A DNA stretch of 64,000 nucleotides from Moraxella lacunata (GCF_900453205.1 NZ_UGQU01000004.1:186001-250000), one strand, 5' to 3'; positions 52,765 to 62,580 are shown, counted from the stretch's first letter. Notes: generated from the letters alone by a model not told the origin. Program-made: numbers and translations.

Positions 52765-53835
52765 ATGACTATGTTCACCCCTCCCCTGCTAAATTTCAAT
52801 AAATTAAATCAGCGAACTCATAAATTTAGCAAATCCATCCTAACCATCGCCATCTTGTCTAGCCTTGCCTTGGTCGGCTGTGGTGATAACAATAGCAACA
52901 AACCTGCCGAACAAGCCACTGCCCAAAGCACAAACACAGCTGACACCGCCAGCACGCCTCCCGACACACCCACTCAGCAAACCACCGATGCCACACAAAA
53001 ACTCAACGCCTACATAGACTGTGGTAACCAAAACCAAATGGTACAACGCTCTTATCATCATTATAGTCGCTGGGTCAAAGATATGAATGCAGGTCCAACA
53101 GGCAAAGAACCTGTCATTAACGGCACACTAGAAATCATCGCCCCTATCATTGAACGCTGTACAACCAAGCTCACCGAAGCAGTCGCCCTTACCCCCGCCT
53201 TGCCTGAACTTGACAAGGCAGCCAGCGAACTTGCGACAACATTCACCGCCTTTACCGAGATTAACAACAAAGCCTATACTTATTATGAACAGCAGAATTA
53301 CAAGGACGATGATTTTACCCAAGGCAAGGCGATGCACCCAGAATTTGTCAAAGCTTATGAAGCATTCAAGACTGCCAATGACGCATTCAATGTCGCCCTA
53401 GATGCCGAAAATAATAAAGTCCAAAACGCCGAACTTGCTAAGATTGAACAAACCGAAGGCAAAAAGTACGCTTATTGGTCGCTGGCGACATCAATGAAAG
53501 CTAAAACAATGGTTGATATGATTAGCCAAGAAAGCTTTGATGCCGAAAAAGCAAGTGCGTTACTGACCGAGTACGAAACCAGTATGACCGAGCTAAAAAA
53601 TCAAATCAGTGCCAAAGGGGCGGATGTGCCTGCCAATGCCGATATTATGGTCTCTGATTTGGATGAACTGCTGAGCGCCGCCAAAAAACGCATCCGCCGT
53701 GTGCGTAACAACGAAGCCTACACCCAAGCTGAAATTCATCAGCTAAACGCAGGCAGTCCAATGGTAGATGGCTCAGAAGCCAATGTGGTAGAGATGTACA
53801 ACCGCTTTGTCCAAAAAGCCAATATCGTCCAATAA
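52765..53835 (+). CDS. YiiG-like DUF3829 lipoprotein
   Basis: 356 residues. Signal ILTIAILSSLALVGC with lipobox LVGC after a long n-region; then a Thr/Ala/Gln-rich linker and a helical domain with LNAYIDCGNQ and KKRIRRVRNNEAYTQAE, matching YiiG-like DUF3829 proteins. Probably periplasmic-facing outer-membrane lipoprotein; function unknown. Followed by a membrane protein gene 9 bp later. Confidence 0.82.
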   Translation: MTMFTPPLLNFNKLNQRTHKFSKSILTIAILSSLALVGCGDNNSNKPAEQATAQSTNTADTASTPPDTPTQQTTDATQKLNAYIDCGNQNQMVQRSYHHYSRWVKDMNAGPTGKEPVINGTLEIIAPIIERCTTKLTEAVALTPALPELDKAASELATTFTAFTEINNKAYTYYEQQNYKDDDFTQGKAMHPEFVKAYEAFKTANDAFNVALDAENNKVQNAELAKIEQTEGKKYAYWSLATSMKAKTMVDMISQESFDAEKASALLTEYETSMTELKNQISAKGADVPANADIMVSDLDELLSAAKKRIRRVRNNEAYTQAEIHQLNAGSPMVDGSEANVVEMYNRFVQKANIVQ

Positions 53836-53844
53836 GGTGTGCTA

Positions 53845-54303
53845 ATGCAAAGCAAAGCGACTTATTTTATCTGTGCCTTAATCGCCATTGGCGTAGGGTT
53901 GTTTGGCGGTTGGTTTGCTTTTAATAAGTATTCACTACACAATCGCTATCCAAGCGAAGGCAAAATCGCCGAAGCCTATCCCACAAGCGACCACTACACC
54001 GAAACTCGCAAACGCTTTGGTATCAGGTCCTATGACACGGATTTGGCGTTTACGGCTGATGGCGGTCAAACCATCCATCTAAAAAATGCCAATATCAGTA
54101 AAGATGAATTGGCAATCTTACAAACAGGTAAGCCGATTGAGCGTGAATACTTGCCTGACGACCCACAAAATACCGCCCGTGCTAAGGGCGATATGATGGG
54201 GATTCGGATTGGTTTGGCACTAATGCTGGTTGGGCTTGGTATTGGCATTTATTATATGATGATTGCCCTTGCAAAAGCCAAGCCTGACAACCCATCTGAT
54301 TGA
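53845..54303 (+). CDS. Hypothetical membrane protein, two spans
   Basis: 152 residues from ATG 53845 (a GTG at 53839 is too close to the AAGG). Spans at about 5-25 and 120-143 bracket a periplasmic domain with RFGIRSYDTDLAF. No family recognised; probable operon with the upstream lipoprotein. Confidence 0.65.
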   Translation: MQSKATYFICALIAIGVGLFGGWFAFNKYSLHNRYPSEGKIAEAYPTSDHYTETRKRFGIRSYDTDLAFTADGGQTIHLKNANISKDELAILQTGKPIEREYLPDDPQNTARAKGDMMGIRIGLALMLVGLGIGIYYMMIALAKAKPDNPSD

Positions 54304-54335
54304 TTGTCTTCATTGTCTTTTTAAGAATTTACATC

Positions 54336-54368
54336 AATGCACCGACCTTGCCGTGGGTGCATTTTTTT
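54336..54368 (+). terminator. Terminator
   Basis: AATGCACC and GGGTGCATT stem then T7, after the membrane protein gene. Confidence 0.85.
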
Positions 54369-54641
54369 GAGCCAAGAAAATTATAAACAATTGTAAATAT
54401 TTTGCCATAACAATTTGCAAGACTACAAAAACTTTGTTATGATGGTCTGACGCTTGTAAAATTTTATTTTCACTGTACAAATGATTTCCAAAATCGCACT
54501 TTGACAATAAAATCACAACCGTGTATGCTAAGCATCTTTTCGGCATCTGCCACCAAAAGGGAAATTTTATTTTATGTCATATCTAGCTCCCCTGCGTTCC
54601 CACGCAACACCCTAATCCACAATTCCACCCCCATTGTCAGT

Positions 54642-54671
54642 CTGCCAAACGCTGTGTTGGCAGGCTTTTTT
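54642..54671 (+). terminator. Terminator-like hairpin before prpF stump
   Basis: CTGCCAA and TTGGCAG with an 8-base loop and GCTTTTTTG. No gene is seen between 54369 and here, so it may end an unseen small RNA or be a leader attenuator of the prpF fragment. Confidence 0.6.
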
Positions 54672-54720
54672 GTGCCTGTTTGTCGTGTCTTTGACCGCTA
54701 AGCGATAAGGAAAAACCACG

Positions 54721-54993
54721 ATGAACCTAACCATTCCCGCCACCCTTATGCGTGGTGGCACAAGCAAATGCTGGGTGTTTGAACGAGAAGTTCTTAACAA
54801 TCAGCCCCTTTCAATGGACGACATTTTGCTCCGCAATTTTGGCTCGCCTGATATCCGCCAGTTGGACGGTGTCTGCGGTGGCACTTCTACCACGAGTAAG
54901 GCCGTTATTTTGCACCTCTTGCACGGTCAAGAGATTGACGGACAAGCATTTGATGTCAATTATCTGTTTGCCCAAGCCCGTAGGCTGGGTTAG
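54721..54993 (+). pseudogene. PrpF (2-methylaconitate isomerase) N-terminal stump
   Basis: MNLTIPATLMRGGTSKCWVF is the PrpF family start (catalytic-region RGGTSK); the frame follows the family through SPDIRQLDGVCGGTSTTSKA to YLFAQ, then enters the dispersed repeat at 54977 and stops. Family proteins have about 390 residues; here only about 85 native ones remain and no downstream part follows. Confidence 0.88.
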
Positions 54994-55034
54994 CGACAGC
55001 GTAACCCAGCATTTATGGCGTAACTCATTATGGG
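54977..55034. repeat. CGTAGGCTGGGTT dispersed repeat, truncated copy 3
   Basis: Shares CCCGTAGGCTGGGTTAGCGA and the following block with the copies at 50064 and 52217, but the right arm is missing. It marks the deletion edge of prpF. Confidence 0.8.
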
Positions 55035-55143
55035 TTTTAAAACCAGCAGACAGATAAATCCTGCGTAAGCCATCAGCTGAGCATTGGCTTGGCTGGTGGT
55101 TTTTTATTTGCGGTTAGGTGAGGGGGTGTGGGCAGAATTATCC

Positions 55144-55563
55144 ATATATGGAAAGAAATACGGTTCACAACCGCCTAAAAAAACCAAATACTCCGATATG
55201 TGGAAATATTTACAGTCTTTTTGATTAAATTAACGCACATGCCACTGATATGTGAAAGAAAATACGGTTAAAACACCTAAAATCCGAGCAAAAACAGTAA
55301 AAATCTTCCAGTTTAATTAAAATTTATCCATTTTTATCAAAAAAACCACAAAAAGACCGTATTTTTTACCACATATAAAACTTAAAATCGGCATAAATGA
55401 GCTTTAATATATGGAAAGATTTACAGTTCTAAGGGATTTTTTGACGCCAAAGAGGTCATAAAAACCCTTAAAATTCATCAAAATAGCCCCTTATATGGAA
55501 AAAATATGGTTAAACTCGCCTGCAGATCCTGTAATTATTGGATATATGGAAAGATTTACGGTT
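55144..55563. repeat. Cluster of eight iteron-like motifs upstream of putP
   Basis: Motif TATGGAAAGATTTACGGTT and variants at 55144-55165, 55196-55216, 55248-55269, 55407-55428, 55492-55511 and 55542-55563 on the plus strand, and inverted at about 55293-55311 (weak) and 55356-55376. Spacing is irregular (about 50, 50, then 40-80 bp). The surrounding DNA is AT-rich and non-coding. Probable binding sites for one protein. Confidence 0.75.
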
Positions 55564-55676
55564 CTGAGATCTTAAAAATAACAAGTGTTTAAATGAGATA
55601 CACCCCATTTGCAAATGAATTTAATTTTGTTATAATCGCTTGTTACTTTTTTGTTAAACAATGTAAGGAGTGTGTC

Positions 55677-57185
55677 ATGGACGCTGTAACATCAGGCGGG
55701 GCGGGCGTATGGATTTCGCTGTCAATTTATTTTTTGGGCATGATTGCCATTGGAGTGTATGCCTATTTTAAACAAAAAAAAGATGTCGAAGGCTATATGC
55801 TCGGTGGGCGTAACTTATCGCCTGCGGTGACGGCACTCTCGGCGGGGGCGTCCGACATGTCAGGCTGGCTACTGCTGGGGTTACCTGGTTATATGTATGC
55901 GTCAGGCATTGTGAGTTTGTGGATAGCAGGAGGACTGACGATAGGGGCATTTGCCAACTACCTGCTCGTTGCCCCACGTCTGCGTGTGTATACCGAAGTG
56001 GCAGGCAACGCCATTACTTTGCCCGACTTTTTTGCCAATCGCTTTGATGATAAAACGCACCTACTTCGTATGGTTTCTGCCATTGTGGTCATCATGTTCT
56101 TTACGGTCTATACGGCGGCAAGTCTGGTTGGGGGCGGTAAGCTTTTTGAAAGCTCGCTCGGGCTTGATTATGGCTTGGGTCTGTGGGTGACGGCAGGCGT
56201 GGTCGTGGCGTATACGCTCTTTGGCGGATTTTTGGCGGTGTCCTTGACCGACTTTGTCCAAGGGGTGATTATGCTCATCGCCATGCTGCTGGTGCCGTTT
56301 GTCGCCTTTAATGAAATCGGCGGTATCAGTGCCGGCATGGACGTGGCACGTTCTGTGAACCCTGAGCTGTTTAACATCATGAGTGGCGTGAGTGTCATGG
56401 GAGCGATTTCGCTAGCAGCGTGGGGTCTGGGCTATTTTGGACAGCCACACATCATCGTGAGGTTTATGGCGATTCGCTCAGTCAAGGACGTGCCTGTGGC
56501 GTGCGGTATTGGCATGGGTTGGATGATATTGAGCTTGATTGGGGCTCTGCTTGTTGGCGTGTCGGGCGTGGCATATATCCATAATAAGGGCATGAGCCTA
56601 GATGACCCTGAGACGATTTTCTTGGTGTTCTCACAGCTTTTGTTTCATCCGCTCATCGGTGGCTTCTTGCTGGCGGCGATATTGGCGGCGATTATGAGTA
56701 CCATTTCTAGTCAGCTACTGGTGGTGTCAAGCTCGCTCACTCGTGATGTGTACAAGCTGTTTTTGGACAAAGAAGCATCCGAATCCCGCCAAATCATGGT
56801 CGGGCGTATCTCGGTGGTACTCGTGGCGGTGCTTGCGATTATGCTGGCAGGGGACAAAGACAGTTCGGTGTTAAAGATGGTGTCGCACGCGTGGGCAGGC
56901 TTTGGGGCGGCGTTTGGTCCGTTGGTGCTACTCTCGCTCATGTGGAAACGCATGAACTACCAAGGGGCTTTGGCAGGCATGATTGTCGGGGCATTGACCG
57001 TTATCGTTTGGGTGTATGGGGGTATTACGATTGGCGGACAGCCTGCTAATGACGCCATTTATTCCATCATGCCTGGCTTTGTGTTTAGTGCCATTGCGAC
57101 GGTGGTTGTCTCACTTTTGACCCCACCGCCCAGTGCCAAGATTATGGGTGAGTTTGATGAGATGGAACGCCAGTTAAAGGCTTAA
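55677..57185 (+). CDS. putP: Sodium/proline symporter PutP
   Basis: 502 residues from ATG at 55677, with RBS TAAGGAG ten bases upstream; an in-frame ATG at 55593 is not supported. Sodium:solute symporter family, about 13 spans, with GYMLGGRNLSPAVTALSAGASDMSGWLLLGLPG (key part SAGASDMSGWL), GYFGQPHIIVRFMAI and ILAAIMSTISSQLLVVSS. Imports proline with Na+. Preceded by the repeat cluster. Confidence 0.95.
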   Translation: MDAVTSGGAGVWISLSIYFLGMIAIGVYAYFKQKKDVEGYMLGGRNLSPAVTALSAGASDMSGWLLLGLPGYMYASGIVSLWIAGGLTIGAFANYLLVAPRLRVYTEVAGNAITLPDFFANRFDDKTHLLRMVSAIVVIMFFTVYTAASLVGGGKLFESSLGLDYGLGLWVTAGVVVAYTLFGGFLAVSLTDFVQGVIMLIAMLLVPFVAFNEIGGISAGMDVARSVNPELFNIMSGVSVMGAISLAAWGLGYFGQPHIIVRFMAIRSVKDVPVACGIGMGWMILSLIGALLVGVSGVAYIHNKGMSLDDPETIFLVFSQLLFHPLIGGFLLAAILAAIMSTISSQLLVVSSSLTRDVYKLFLDKEASESRQIMVGRISVVLVAVLAIMLAGDKDSSVLKMVSHAWAGFGAAFGPLVLLSLMWKRMNYQGALAGMIVGALTVIVWVYGGITIGGQPANDAIYSIMPGFVFSAIATVVVSLLTPPPSAKIMGEFDEMERQLKA

Positions 57186-57231
57186 AATAAAAATACCCTA
57201 ATATTCTGTTGGGCATCTTGTGGTGTGATTT

Positions 57232-57281
57232 ACCCAAAACCTAAAAAGTTTATCAGCTTTTGGGGTTTTGGGTATTTTTTT
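57232..57281 (+). terminator. Terminator after putP
   Basis: Long stem ACCCAAAACC/GGTTTTGGGT with inner AAAAG/CTTTT, followed by T7. Confidence 0.85.
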
Positions 57282-57439
57282 GGCAAAATGGCAGGCGAGC
57301 TTAATAAGTTTTGCCCTTAGATGACATGCGTTAAAAAATGTTACAATATTTTTATAAAAATTTTTAAAAAAATGATTATACTAAAAGTATTTCCCAAAAA
57401 ATAAACAGCCAACCACAAACAACCATAAAAAGGTATTCT

Positions 57440-58150
57440 ATGCCCCAAAGACCTTATAACAAACCAATCAGTCGTGAACAAAAAGTTCGTACGTCATCAG
57501 GGCTTATCAGCCTGCTTTGGATGTTTGTGGGGGCGGTGATTGCGGTGATGATAGGATTTTTCTTATACTTATCGCCTTTGTTTGATGGTTTTAAGACAGA
57601 GGTAGAAGTCAATCCGCCTACCAAAGTTGAGCCATTGCCACAAAAAGAGCAAGCAAATAACTATGAGTTTTATGAAGTGCTACCAACACGAGAATTTCAT
57701 ACAGGGGAAAATGTGGCGGGGGGTGAGCCGGTGACGGATGAGGCGACCATAACTGAGCAACCTGAGGTTAAGCCTGATGCGGTGGTCATTTCTGACAGTC
57801 ATCAAGAGAATGACAATGTAAGTGGTACTAACGAGATGGAAATAGCCATCACCGAAGAAGATGCTACCTATGAAGGTGAGTCAACTTCTGGCAATATTGA
57901 GATAACGGCTCATAAGAATACTTATATCTTACAAATTCGCAGTTATGACAACCCCGATGAGGCTGACCGCATGCGTGCTGAGGTCATGATGTCGGGTATA
58001 GATGCTCGGGTCATCAAGCGTGTGGATGACGGCATGGAGCTGTATCAAGTCATCTCCAATACCATGAACTCTAAGGAAGAAGCACTGTCTGCCAGCAGAA
58101 GATTGAGTAATAACGGCATTGATTCGCTTGTGGTGGAGCAAAGACGTTAA
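57440..58150 (+). CDS. SPOR-domain membrane protein
   Basis: 236 residues. Basic N-terminus, one span at about 24-45 (LISLLWMFVGAVIAVMIGFF), an acidic linker, and a C-terminal SPOR-like domain (YILQIRSYDNPDEADRMRAE, then NNGIDSLVVEQ) expected to bind denuded peptidoglycan at septa. FtsN-like in layout. Confidence 0.88.
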   Translation: MPQRPYNKPISREQKVRTSSGLISLLWMFVGAVIAVMIGFFLYLSPLFDGFKTEVEVNPPTKVEPLPQKEQANNYEFYEVLPTREFHTGENVAGGEPVTDEATITEQPEVKPDAVVISDSHQENDNVSGTNEMEIAITEEDATYEGESTSGNIEITAHKNTYILQIRSYDNPDEADRMRAEVMMSGIDARVIKRVDDGMELYQVISNTMNSKEEALSASRRLSNNGIDSLVVEQRR

Positions 58151-58170
58151 GTTTATAAGAGAATGCCATA

Positions 58171-58205
58171 AAAATACCGCCTGCTTGTGACAGGCGGTAT
58201 TTTTA
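58171..58205. terminator. Bidirectional terminator
   Basis: AAAATACCGCCTG and CAGGCGGTATTTT with a 7-base loop between convergent genes. Confidence 0.88.
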
Positions 58206-58208
58206 TGA

Positions 58209-58607
58209 TTATTGTTTGGTTTCGGTGTCGGCAGGGGTGGTCTCTTCTGCTGTCGGTGCCTCAGTGGGGACAGGGGCTTCGGCAACAGCCATGGTCTCTG
58301 TTGTCTCTGTGCTTGCTGGCTTCGCCGTTTCTGTCGTCTCAGGAGTGGCTGTGGTGGTTTCTGCTACATCAGTAGTTGCAGTGTCGGTTGTGGTGGGGGC
58401 GACTGCACCTGACGCTCCACCAGCACCGCCCATTGTGGGCTGTCCGTGGTCATCAAATTTCACTTCTTCTGCTTTTGGGGCATTGGCTTTGGCATTTGCC
58501 TCGGCTTCTTCTAGTTTGTCCACGGCTTTTGGATGGGCGTGGTCGCCTCCGCAGGCACTAAGTAGTAGGCTCGTGCTGATGATGGCGGTAAATAATTTGG
58601 CTTTCAT
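58209..58607 (-). CDS. Thr/Glu/Ala-rich lipoprotein
   Basis: 132 residues from ATG 58607; lipobox LSAC at residue 18 or so. The mature part has DHAHPKAVDKLEEAEANAKA and a long low-complexity ATTTDTATTDVAETTTATPE-like tail. Low complexity suggests a flexible surface spacer; function unknown. Confidence 0.75.
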   Translation of the reverse strand: MKAKLFTAIISTSLLLSACGGDHAHPKAVDKLEEAEANAKANAPKAEEVKFDDHGQPTMGGAGGASGAVAPTTTDTATTDVAETTTATPETTETAKPASTETTETMAVAEAPVPTEAPTAEETTPADTETKQ

Positions 58608-58711
58608 GAGAACTCCTAACGGATGACTATTCAAATAATGCTATTATGCCACAAATAGCAGGGAATTGACAATTTATAATCTTGCACTCTGCCATTTGTG
58701 GTTTGGCTTTA

Positions 58712-60013
58712 TTATTCTAAACTTTCTAGGCGGATACGCACCACAGGCTCGGTGACCGCCCCAAGGACTTCTATCTCTTTGATGGCTTTGTTCATCTGTG
58801 ATTCTAGTACGGGCAAGGTCAAGATGATGACAGGTACGAGTCCTGATTTGTGAGCGTCACGTTGCATGATGGCGTCAATGTTAATGCCGTTTTCACTCAG
58901 AATGCGAGTGGTGTCAGCCAGTACGCCCAGCTCGTCTTTGACCGTCAAGCGCAGATAGTAGCCACAGGTCATCTCATCGCTAGATAGGATGCGAGTGTCG
59001 GACAGCTCTTCGGGGACGAACGCCAGATGTGGTACGTCGCTTGGGGTGTTGGCATTGATGACATAAATCAAATCCATGACATCCGCCATGACTGCCGATG
59101 CTGTCGCTCCCGCTCCTGCCCCATCGCCATAATACAACGACTGCCCCAGCGGGTGAGCATCTACCATGACGGCATTTTTTACGCCATTGACATTGGCAAG
59201 TAGGGTGCTGTTGGGGATAAGCGTGGGATGGACACGTAGCTCAAAGCCGTGTTCACGGCGAAACGCAAAGCCGAGGTGCTTGATGATGTAGCCAAGCTCT
59301 TTGGCGTAGACCACGTCTTGCAAGTTAATTTTGGTGATGCCTTCACAGTACACTTTGTTAAACTGCAAGGGAATGCCAAAGGCAATCGATGCCAACAAGG
59401 ACAGCTTATGAGCGGCGTCAATACCTTCAACATCAAAGGTGGGGTCAGCTTCGGCATAGCCTAGGGCTTGGGCTTCTTTTAGTACGTCACCAAAACGACG
59501 GTTTTTTTGTTGCATTTCGGTCAGGATAAAGTTGCCCGTACCATTGATGATGCCTGCCACCCAGTCCACTTTGTTGGCGGCTAGGGCTTCACGGATGATT
59601 TTGATGATGGGAATGCCACCTGCCACCGCCGCTTCGTAACGCACCTGCACGCCATGCTCTTCGGCAAGCCCAAAAATCTCATTGCCATGTTCGGCAAGTA
59701 AGGCTTTGTTGGCGGTGACGACGTGTTTTTTGTGTTTGATGGCGTGGATGATGACGTCTTTGGCGACGCTCTTACCGCCAATCACTTCGATGACGATGTC
59801 CACATCATCATCGGCGGCGATTGCCATCAAATCATCGCTTTGTTTGATGGTGGGGTCAATGTCATCTCGCTGCCTCCTTGTGCCGACGTGAGTGATATAG
59901 ATGTCATGACCGCTACGGCGAGACAGCTCAACGGCGTTGTCTTTTAGTAGGTTGACCACGCCCGTACCAACTGTTCCCAGACCCAAAACCGCAATGTTAA
60001 TTTTATCTTTCAT
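58712..60013 (-). CDS. hom: Homoserine dehydrogenase
   Basis: 433 residues. NAD(P)-binding LGLGTVGTGVVNLLKD, catalytic region with GIINGTGNFILTEM and AEADPTFDVEGIDAAHKLSL (shown as DPTFDVEGIDAAHKL), and a C-terminal ACT domain (DELGVLADTTRILSENGINI) for threonine feedback. Produces homoserine for Thr and Met synthesis. Lies after dsbC on the same strand. Confidence 0.96.
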   Translation of the reverse strand: MKDKINIAVLGLGTVGTGVVNLLKDNAVELSRRSGHDIYITHVGTRRQRDDIDPTIKQSDDLMAIAADDDVDIVIEVIGGKSVAKDVIIHAIKHKKHVVTANKALLAEHGNEIFGLAEEHGVQVRYEAAVAGGIPIIKIIREALAANKVDWVAGIINGTGNFILTEMQQKNRRFGDVLKEAQALGYAEADPTFDVEGIDAAHKLSLLASIAFGIPLQFNKVYCEGITKINLQDVVYAKELGYIIKHLGFAFRREHGFELRVHPTLIPNSTLLANVNGVKNAVMVDAHPLGQSLYYGDGAGAGATASAVMADVMDLIYVINANTPSDVPHLAFVPEELSDTRILSSDEMTCGYYLRLTVKDELGVLADTTRILSENGINIDAIMQRDAHKSGLVPVIILTLPVLESQMNKAIKEIEVLGAVTEPVVRIRLESLE

Positions 60014-60198
60014 GAATGCCCCAACTGGTTATCTATAACAAAAATTAACGGTAAAACCGAACTGCTTAACTTATCATAAGTTCATGGCTTATGCTAGGGG
60101 TTTGTAAAAATTTTTATGGGTTTTGTCAAAATTTTTTGTAAAAATTGTAACAGGTGATGGGACTTGATGAGTGTGGTGATTTGTTTTTAAAATCTTAT

Positions 60199-60228
60199 AA
60201 AAAAGGGCTAAAAACCGAGCCCTTTTGT
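60199..60228 (-). terminator. Terminator after dsbC
   Basis: On the minus strand AAAGGGCT and AGCCCTTT with T6, between dsbC and hom. Confidence 0.8.
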
Positions 60229-60249
60229 TTGTTATTTATAAATTAACCA

Positions 60250-61089
60250 TCAACGATTGGCAATAGCCTCTTTGGCAAGCTCAGCCGATGGCAAATAGCC
60301 CCCAAGCTGTTGTCCGTTTTCGGCAAAGATGGCAGGCGTGCCTGACACACCCAGCTTGTGACCGAGTGCCATGTGTTTTCGCACGGGGTTGTCACAGCTT
60401 GGGGCGGTGACGTCTTTGCCTTGTTTGGCGTTGGTCAGGGCGGTTTGGCGGTCACTGCTGCACCACACGCTCTCGGTCAGACCTATCATAGACTCGCCAC
60501 GGGGCCATGCCAGATAGCGAACTTCGATGCCAGCGGCGTTGGTTCGGTCAATCTCTTTGTGCAGAAGTTGGCAATAATGACAGGTAGGGTCTGAGAAAAC
60601 ATAGATGGACGCTTTGGTCTCGCCTTTGGCAGGGAAGATAATCATCTCGGATTTGTCCACGGCTTGCAGCTCGGAGACGACCGCTTTTGACATCATGGCA
60701 CTACTGATGTCCACAGGTCTGCCATCGCCTAGCTTCATGACCGCACCTTGAATGACGTACGTGCCAGTTTTATCAACAAAAAATGGCGAAACACCATCCA
60801 AAGTCGCCCAGTACATCTCGGGCATGTCGGTTGGGATGACGGACTGAACCTGAGCGTTAAGACCTGATTTGTTTAGGTTGTTTTGTAGGGCAAGGGCGAC
60901 ATCGGGCTGATGGTTGGGGTCGTCATTTTGGGCAGGGATATTGTCCACTGGCTCGGTGTTTGTTTCTTGGGTTTGGTCAGTGGCAGTTGCCGTGCTGCCT
61001 GTTTTTTTGTCTTGGTTGCACCCGACCAGCAGTAGGGCGGTCATGGCAACAGTCAAAGCGGTGTGTGATAGGGTGGGTTTGATGGTCAT
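60250..61089 (-). CDS. dsbC: DsbC-like thiol:disulfide interchange protein
   Basis: 279 residues from ATG 61089; an earlier in-frame ATG would bury the signal peptide. Lipobox LLVGC, so a lipid-anchored form rather than a soluble one. N-terminal dimerisation domain, then thioredoxin domain with active site FSDPTCHYCQLLHKEI (CHYC) and the cis-Pro GVSGTPAIF. Isomerises wrong disulfides in the periplasm. Confidence 0.92.
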   Translation of the reverse strand: MTIKPTLSHTALTVAMTALLLVGCNQDKKTGSTATATDQTQETNTEPVDNIPAQNDDPNHQPDVALALQNNLNKSGLNAQVQSVIPTDMPEMYWATLDGVSPFFVDKTGTYVIQGAVMKLGDGRPVDISSAMMSKAVVSELQAVDKSEMIIFPAKGETKASIYVFSDPTCHYCQLLHKEIDRTNAAGIEVRYLAWPRGESMIGLTESVWCSSDRQTALTNAKQGKDVTAPSCDNPVRKHMALGHKLGVSGTPAIFAENGQQLGGYLPSAELAKEAIANR

Positions 61090-61281
61090 GATGATAAATG
61101 ATAAAAGGAAAAATGAGCTATTATACCAAATTTTGCCATGATTTCCCAATACTTTTATACAAATGTTCAAAACAATCGATGATGAGATGGGTGGATGATG
61201 GGGTTTGTGATTGTCAAAAAATTTTAATATTGTTGTGTTAAAATATACCTTTTATTTGAACAAATCAAAAGCAGGGCAATC

Positions 61282-62193
61282 ATGGCAAGTTTACTTATTC
61301 TATTAGATGATATCGCAACGGTGCTAGATGATGTCTCGGTGCTGACCAAAGTCGCCGCCAAAAAGACGGCAGGTGTGCTGGGCGATGACTTGGCATTAAA
61401 CGCCCAACAAGTAACAGGCGTGCGTGCCGACCGTGAGCTTGCGGTGGTGTGGGCGGTAGCAAAGGGGTCATTTATCAATAAATGTATCCTTGTGCCGGCA
61501 GCCCTCGCCATCAGTGCGGTGGCGGCGTGGCTAATTACGCCTTTACTTATGATTGGCGGACTATTTTTGTGCTATGAAGGCTCGGAGAAGGTCATTCATA
61601 AATTTGCCCCCAAACTCTTGCCCCATGACTTAGATGATGAAGACGCTCATCAGGCACGCCTAGAAGCCAACGCCAACGATGAAGATTTGGTGGTATTAGA
61701 GCAAGACAAAATCAAAGGAGCGATTCGCACCGACTTTATTTTGTCGGCAGAGATTGTGGTTATCTCGCTTGGGGTGATGACGGCGACGACCTTTATGACC
61801 AAAGCCTTAGCACTATCTGCCATTGCCATTTTGATGACAGTGGGGGTGTACGGACTGGTGGCGATGATTGTCAAAATGGATGATGTGGGTATGCATTGGG
61901 CGGCACAGTCTGACCCCACCAAACAAAAAATGGGTAACCTGCTCCTTGCCTTTGCCCCCAAACTCATGAAATTCCTATCTATCGCAGGTACGCTTGCCAT
62001 GTTCTTGGTTGGTGGTGGGATTTTGGTGCATGGCGTGGACATGCTACATCATCAAGCTGAGCATTTGTCGCACTTGTCGGGCATGTTTGGCGGTCTGACC
62101 GAGACCATTTATAATGGCGTGGTGGGTTTTATCGCAGGCTGTCTGGTTGTGGCGGTGGTGGTGATGTTTAAAAAGATAAAATCTGGGGCATAA
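61282..62193 (+). CDS. DUF808/YedI-family inner membrane protein
   Basis: 303 residues; MASLLILLDDIATVLDDVSV start and GVLGDDLALNAQQVTGV are the DUF808 signature. About five or six spans. Function unknown. Standalone. Confidence 0.9.
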   Translation: MASLLILLDDIATVLDDVSVLTKVAAKKTAGVLGDDLALNAQQVTGVRADRELAVVWAVAKGSFINKCILVPAALAISAVAAWLITPLLMIGGLFLCYEGSEKVIHKFAPKLLPHDLDDEDAHQARLEANANDEDLVVLEQDKIKGAIRTDFILSAEIVVISLGVMTATTFMTKALALSAIAILMTVGVYGLVAMIVKMDDVGMHWAAQSDPTKQKMGNLLLAFAPKLMKFLSIAGTLAMFLVGGGILVHGVDMLHHQAEHLSHLSGMFGGLTETIYNGVVGFIAGCLVVAVVVMFKKIKSGA

Positions 62194-62197
62194 CGGC

Positions 62198-62226
62198 TTG
62201 TTTTTGTGGTTAATATCTGCTATAAT
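62198..62226 (+). promoter_or_regulatory. Sigma70 promoter of rpsU
   Basis: TTGTTT (62198-62203) and TATAAT (62221-62226) with a 17-bp spacer, giving a leader of about 115 nt before rpsU. Confidence 0.65.
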
Positions 62227-62349
62227 CGGCAGGTTTTGTAAAAAACACCTTGTTCCAATTTGAGCTGATGCCTACGCCAAGACCGTACCAGCTAATTATA
62301 ATATACAGCCAAATTGATGTCTTAGTTGTCTTGATAATCGGAGTAAACC

Positions 62350-62565
62350 ATGCCCTTAGTAAAGGTCAAAGAAAACGAACCTGTTGATATTGCGATTCGT
62401 CGCTTCAAACGTGCTTGCGAAAAAGCAGGCGTTCTGGCTGACGTACGTAAAAAAGAATTTTACGAAAAACCAACCCAAGAGCGTAAGCGTAAAAAAGCCG
62501 CTGCGGTCAAGCGTTATAAGAAAAAAGTATGGCGTGAACAAGCACGCACCGTGCGTAAATACTAA
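62350..62565 (+). CDS. rpsU: 30S ribosomal protein S21
   Basis: 71 residues, standard length. [20 protein letters not shown] and a basic C-terminus ending RTVRKY. RBS CGGAG. Stands outside the usual rpsU-dnaG-rpoD order. Confidence 0.97.
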   Translation: MPLVKVKENEPVDIAIRRFKRACEKAGVLADVRKKEFYEKPTQERKRKKAAAVKRYKKKVWREQARTVRKY

Positions 62566-62580
62566 TCGGTATTTCGCCAC

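Noticed and set aside
55144-55563. putP upstream motifs considered as a CRISPR-like array
   Set aside because: The units are imperfect, occur in both orientations and have uneven spacing, so they do not fit a CRISPR array.
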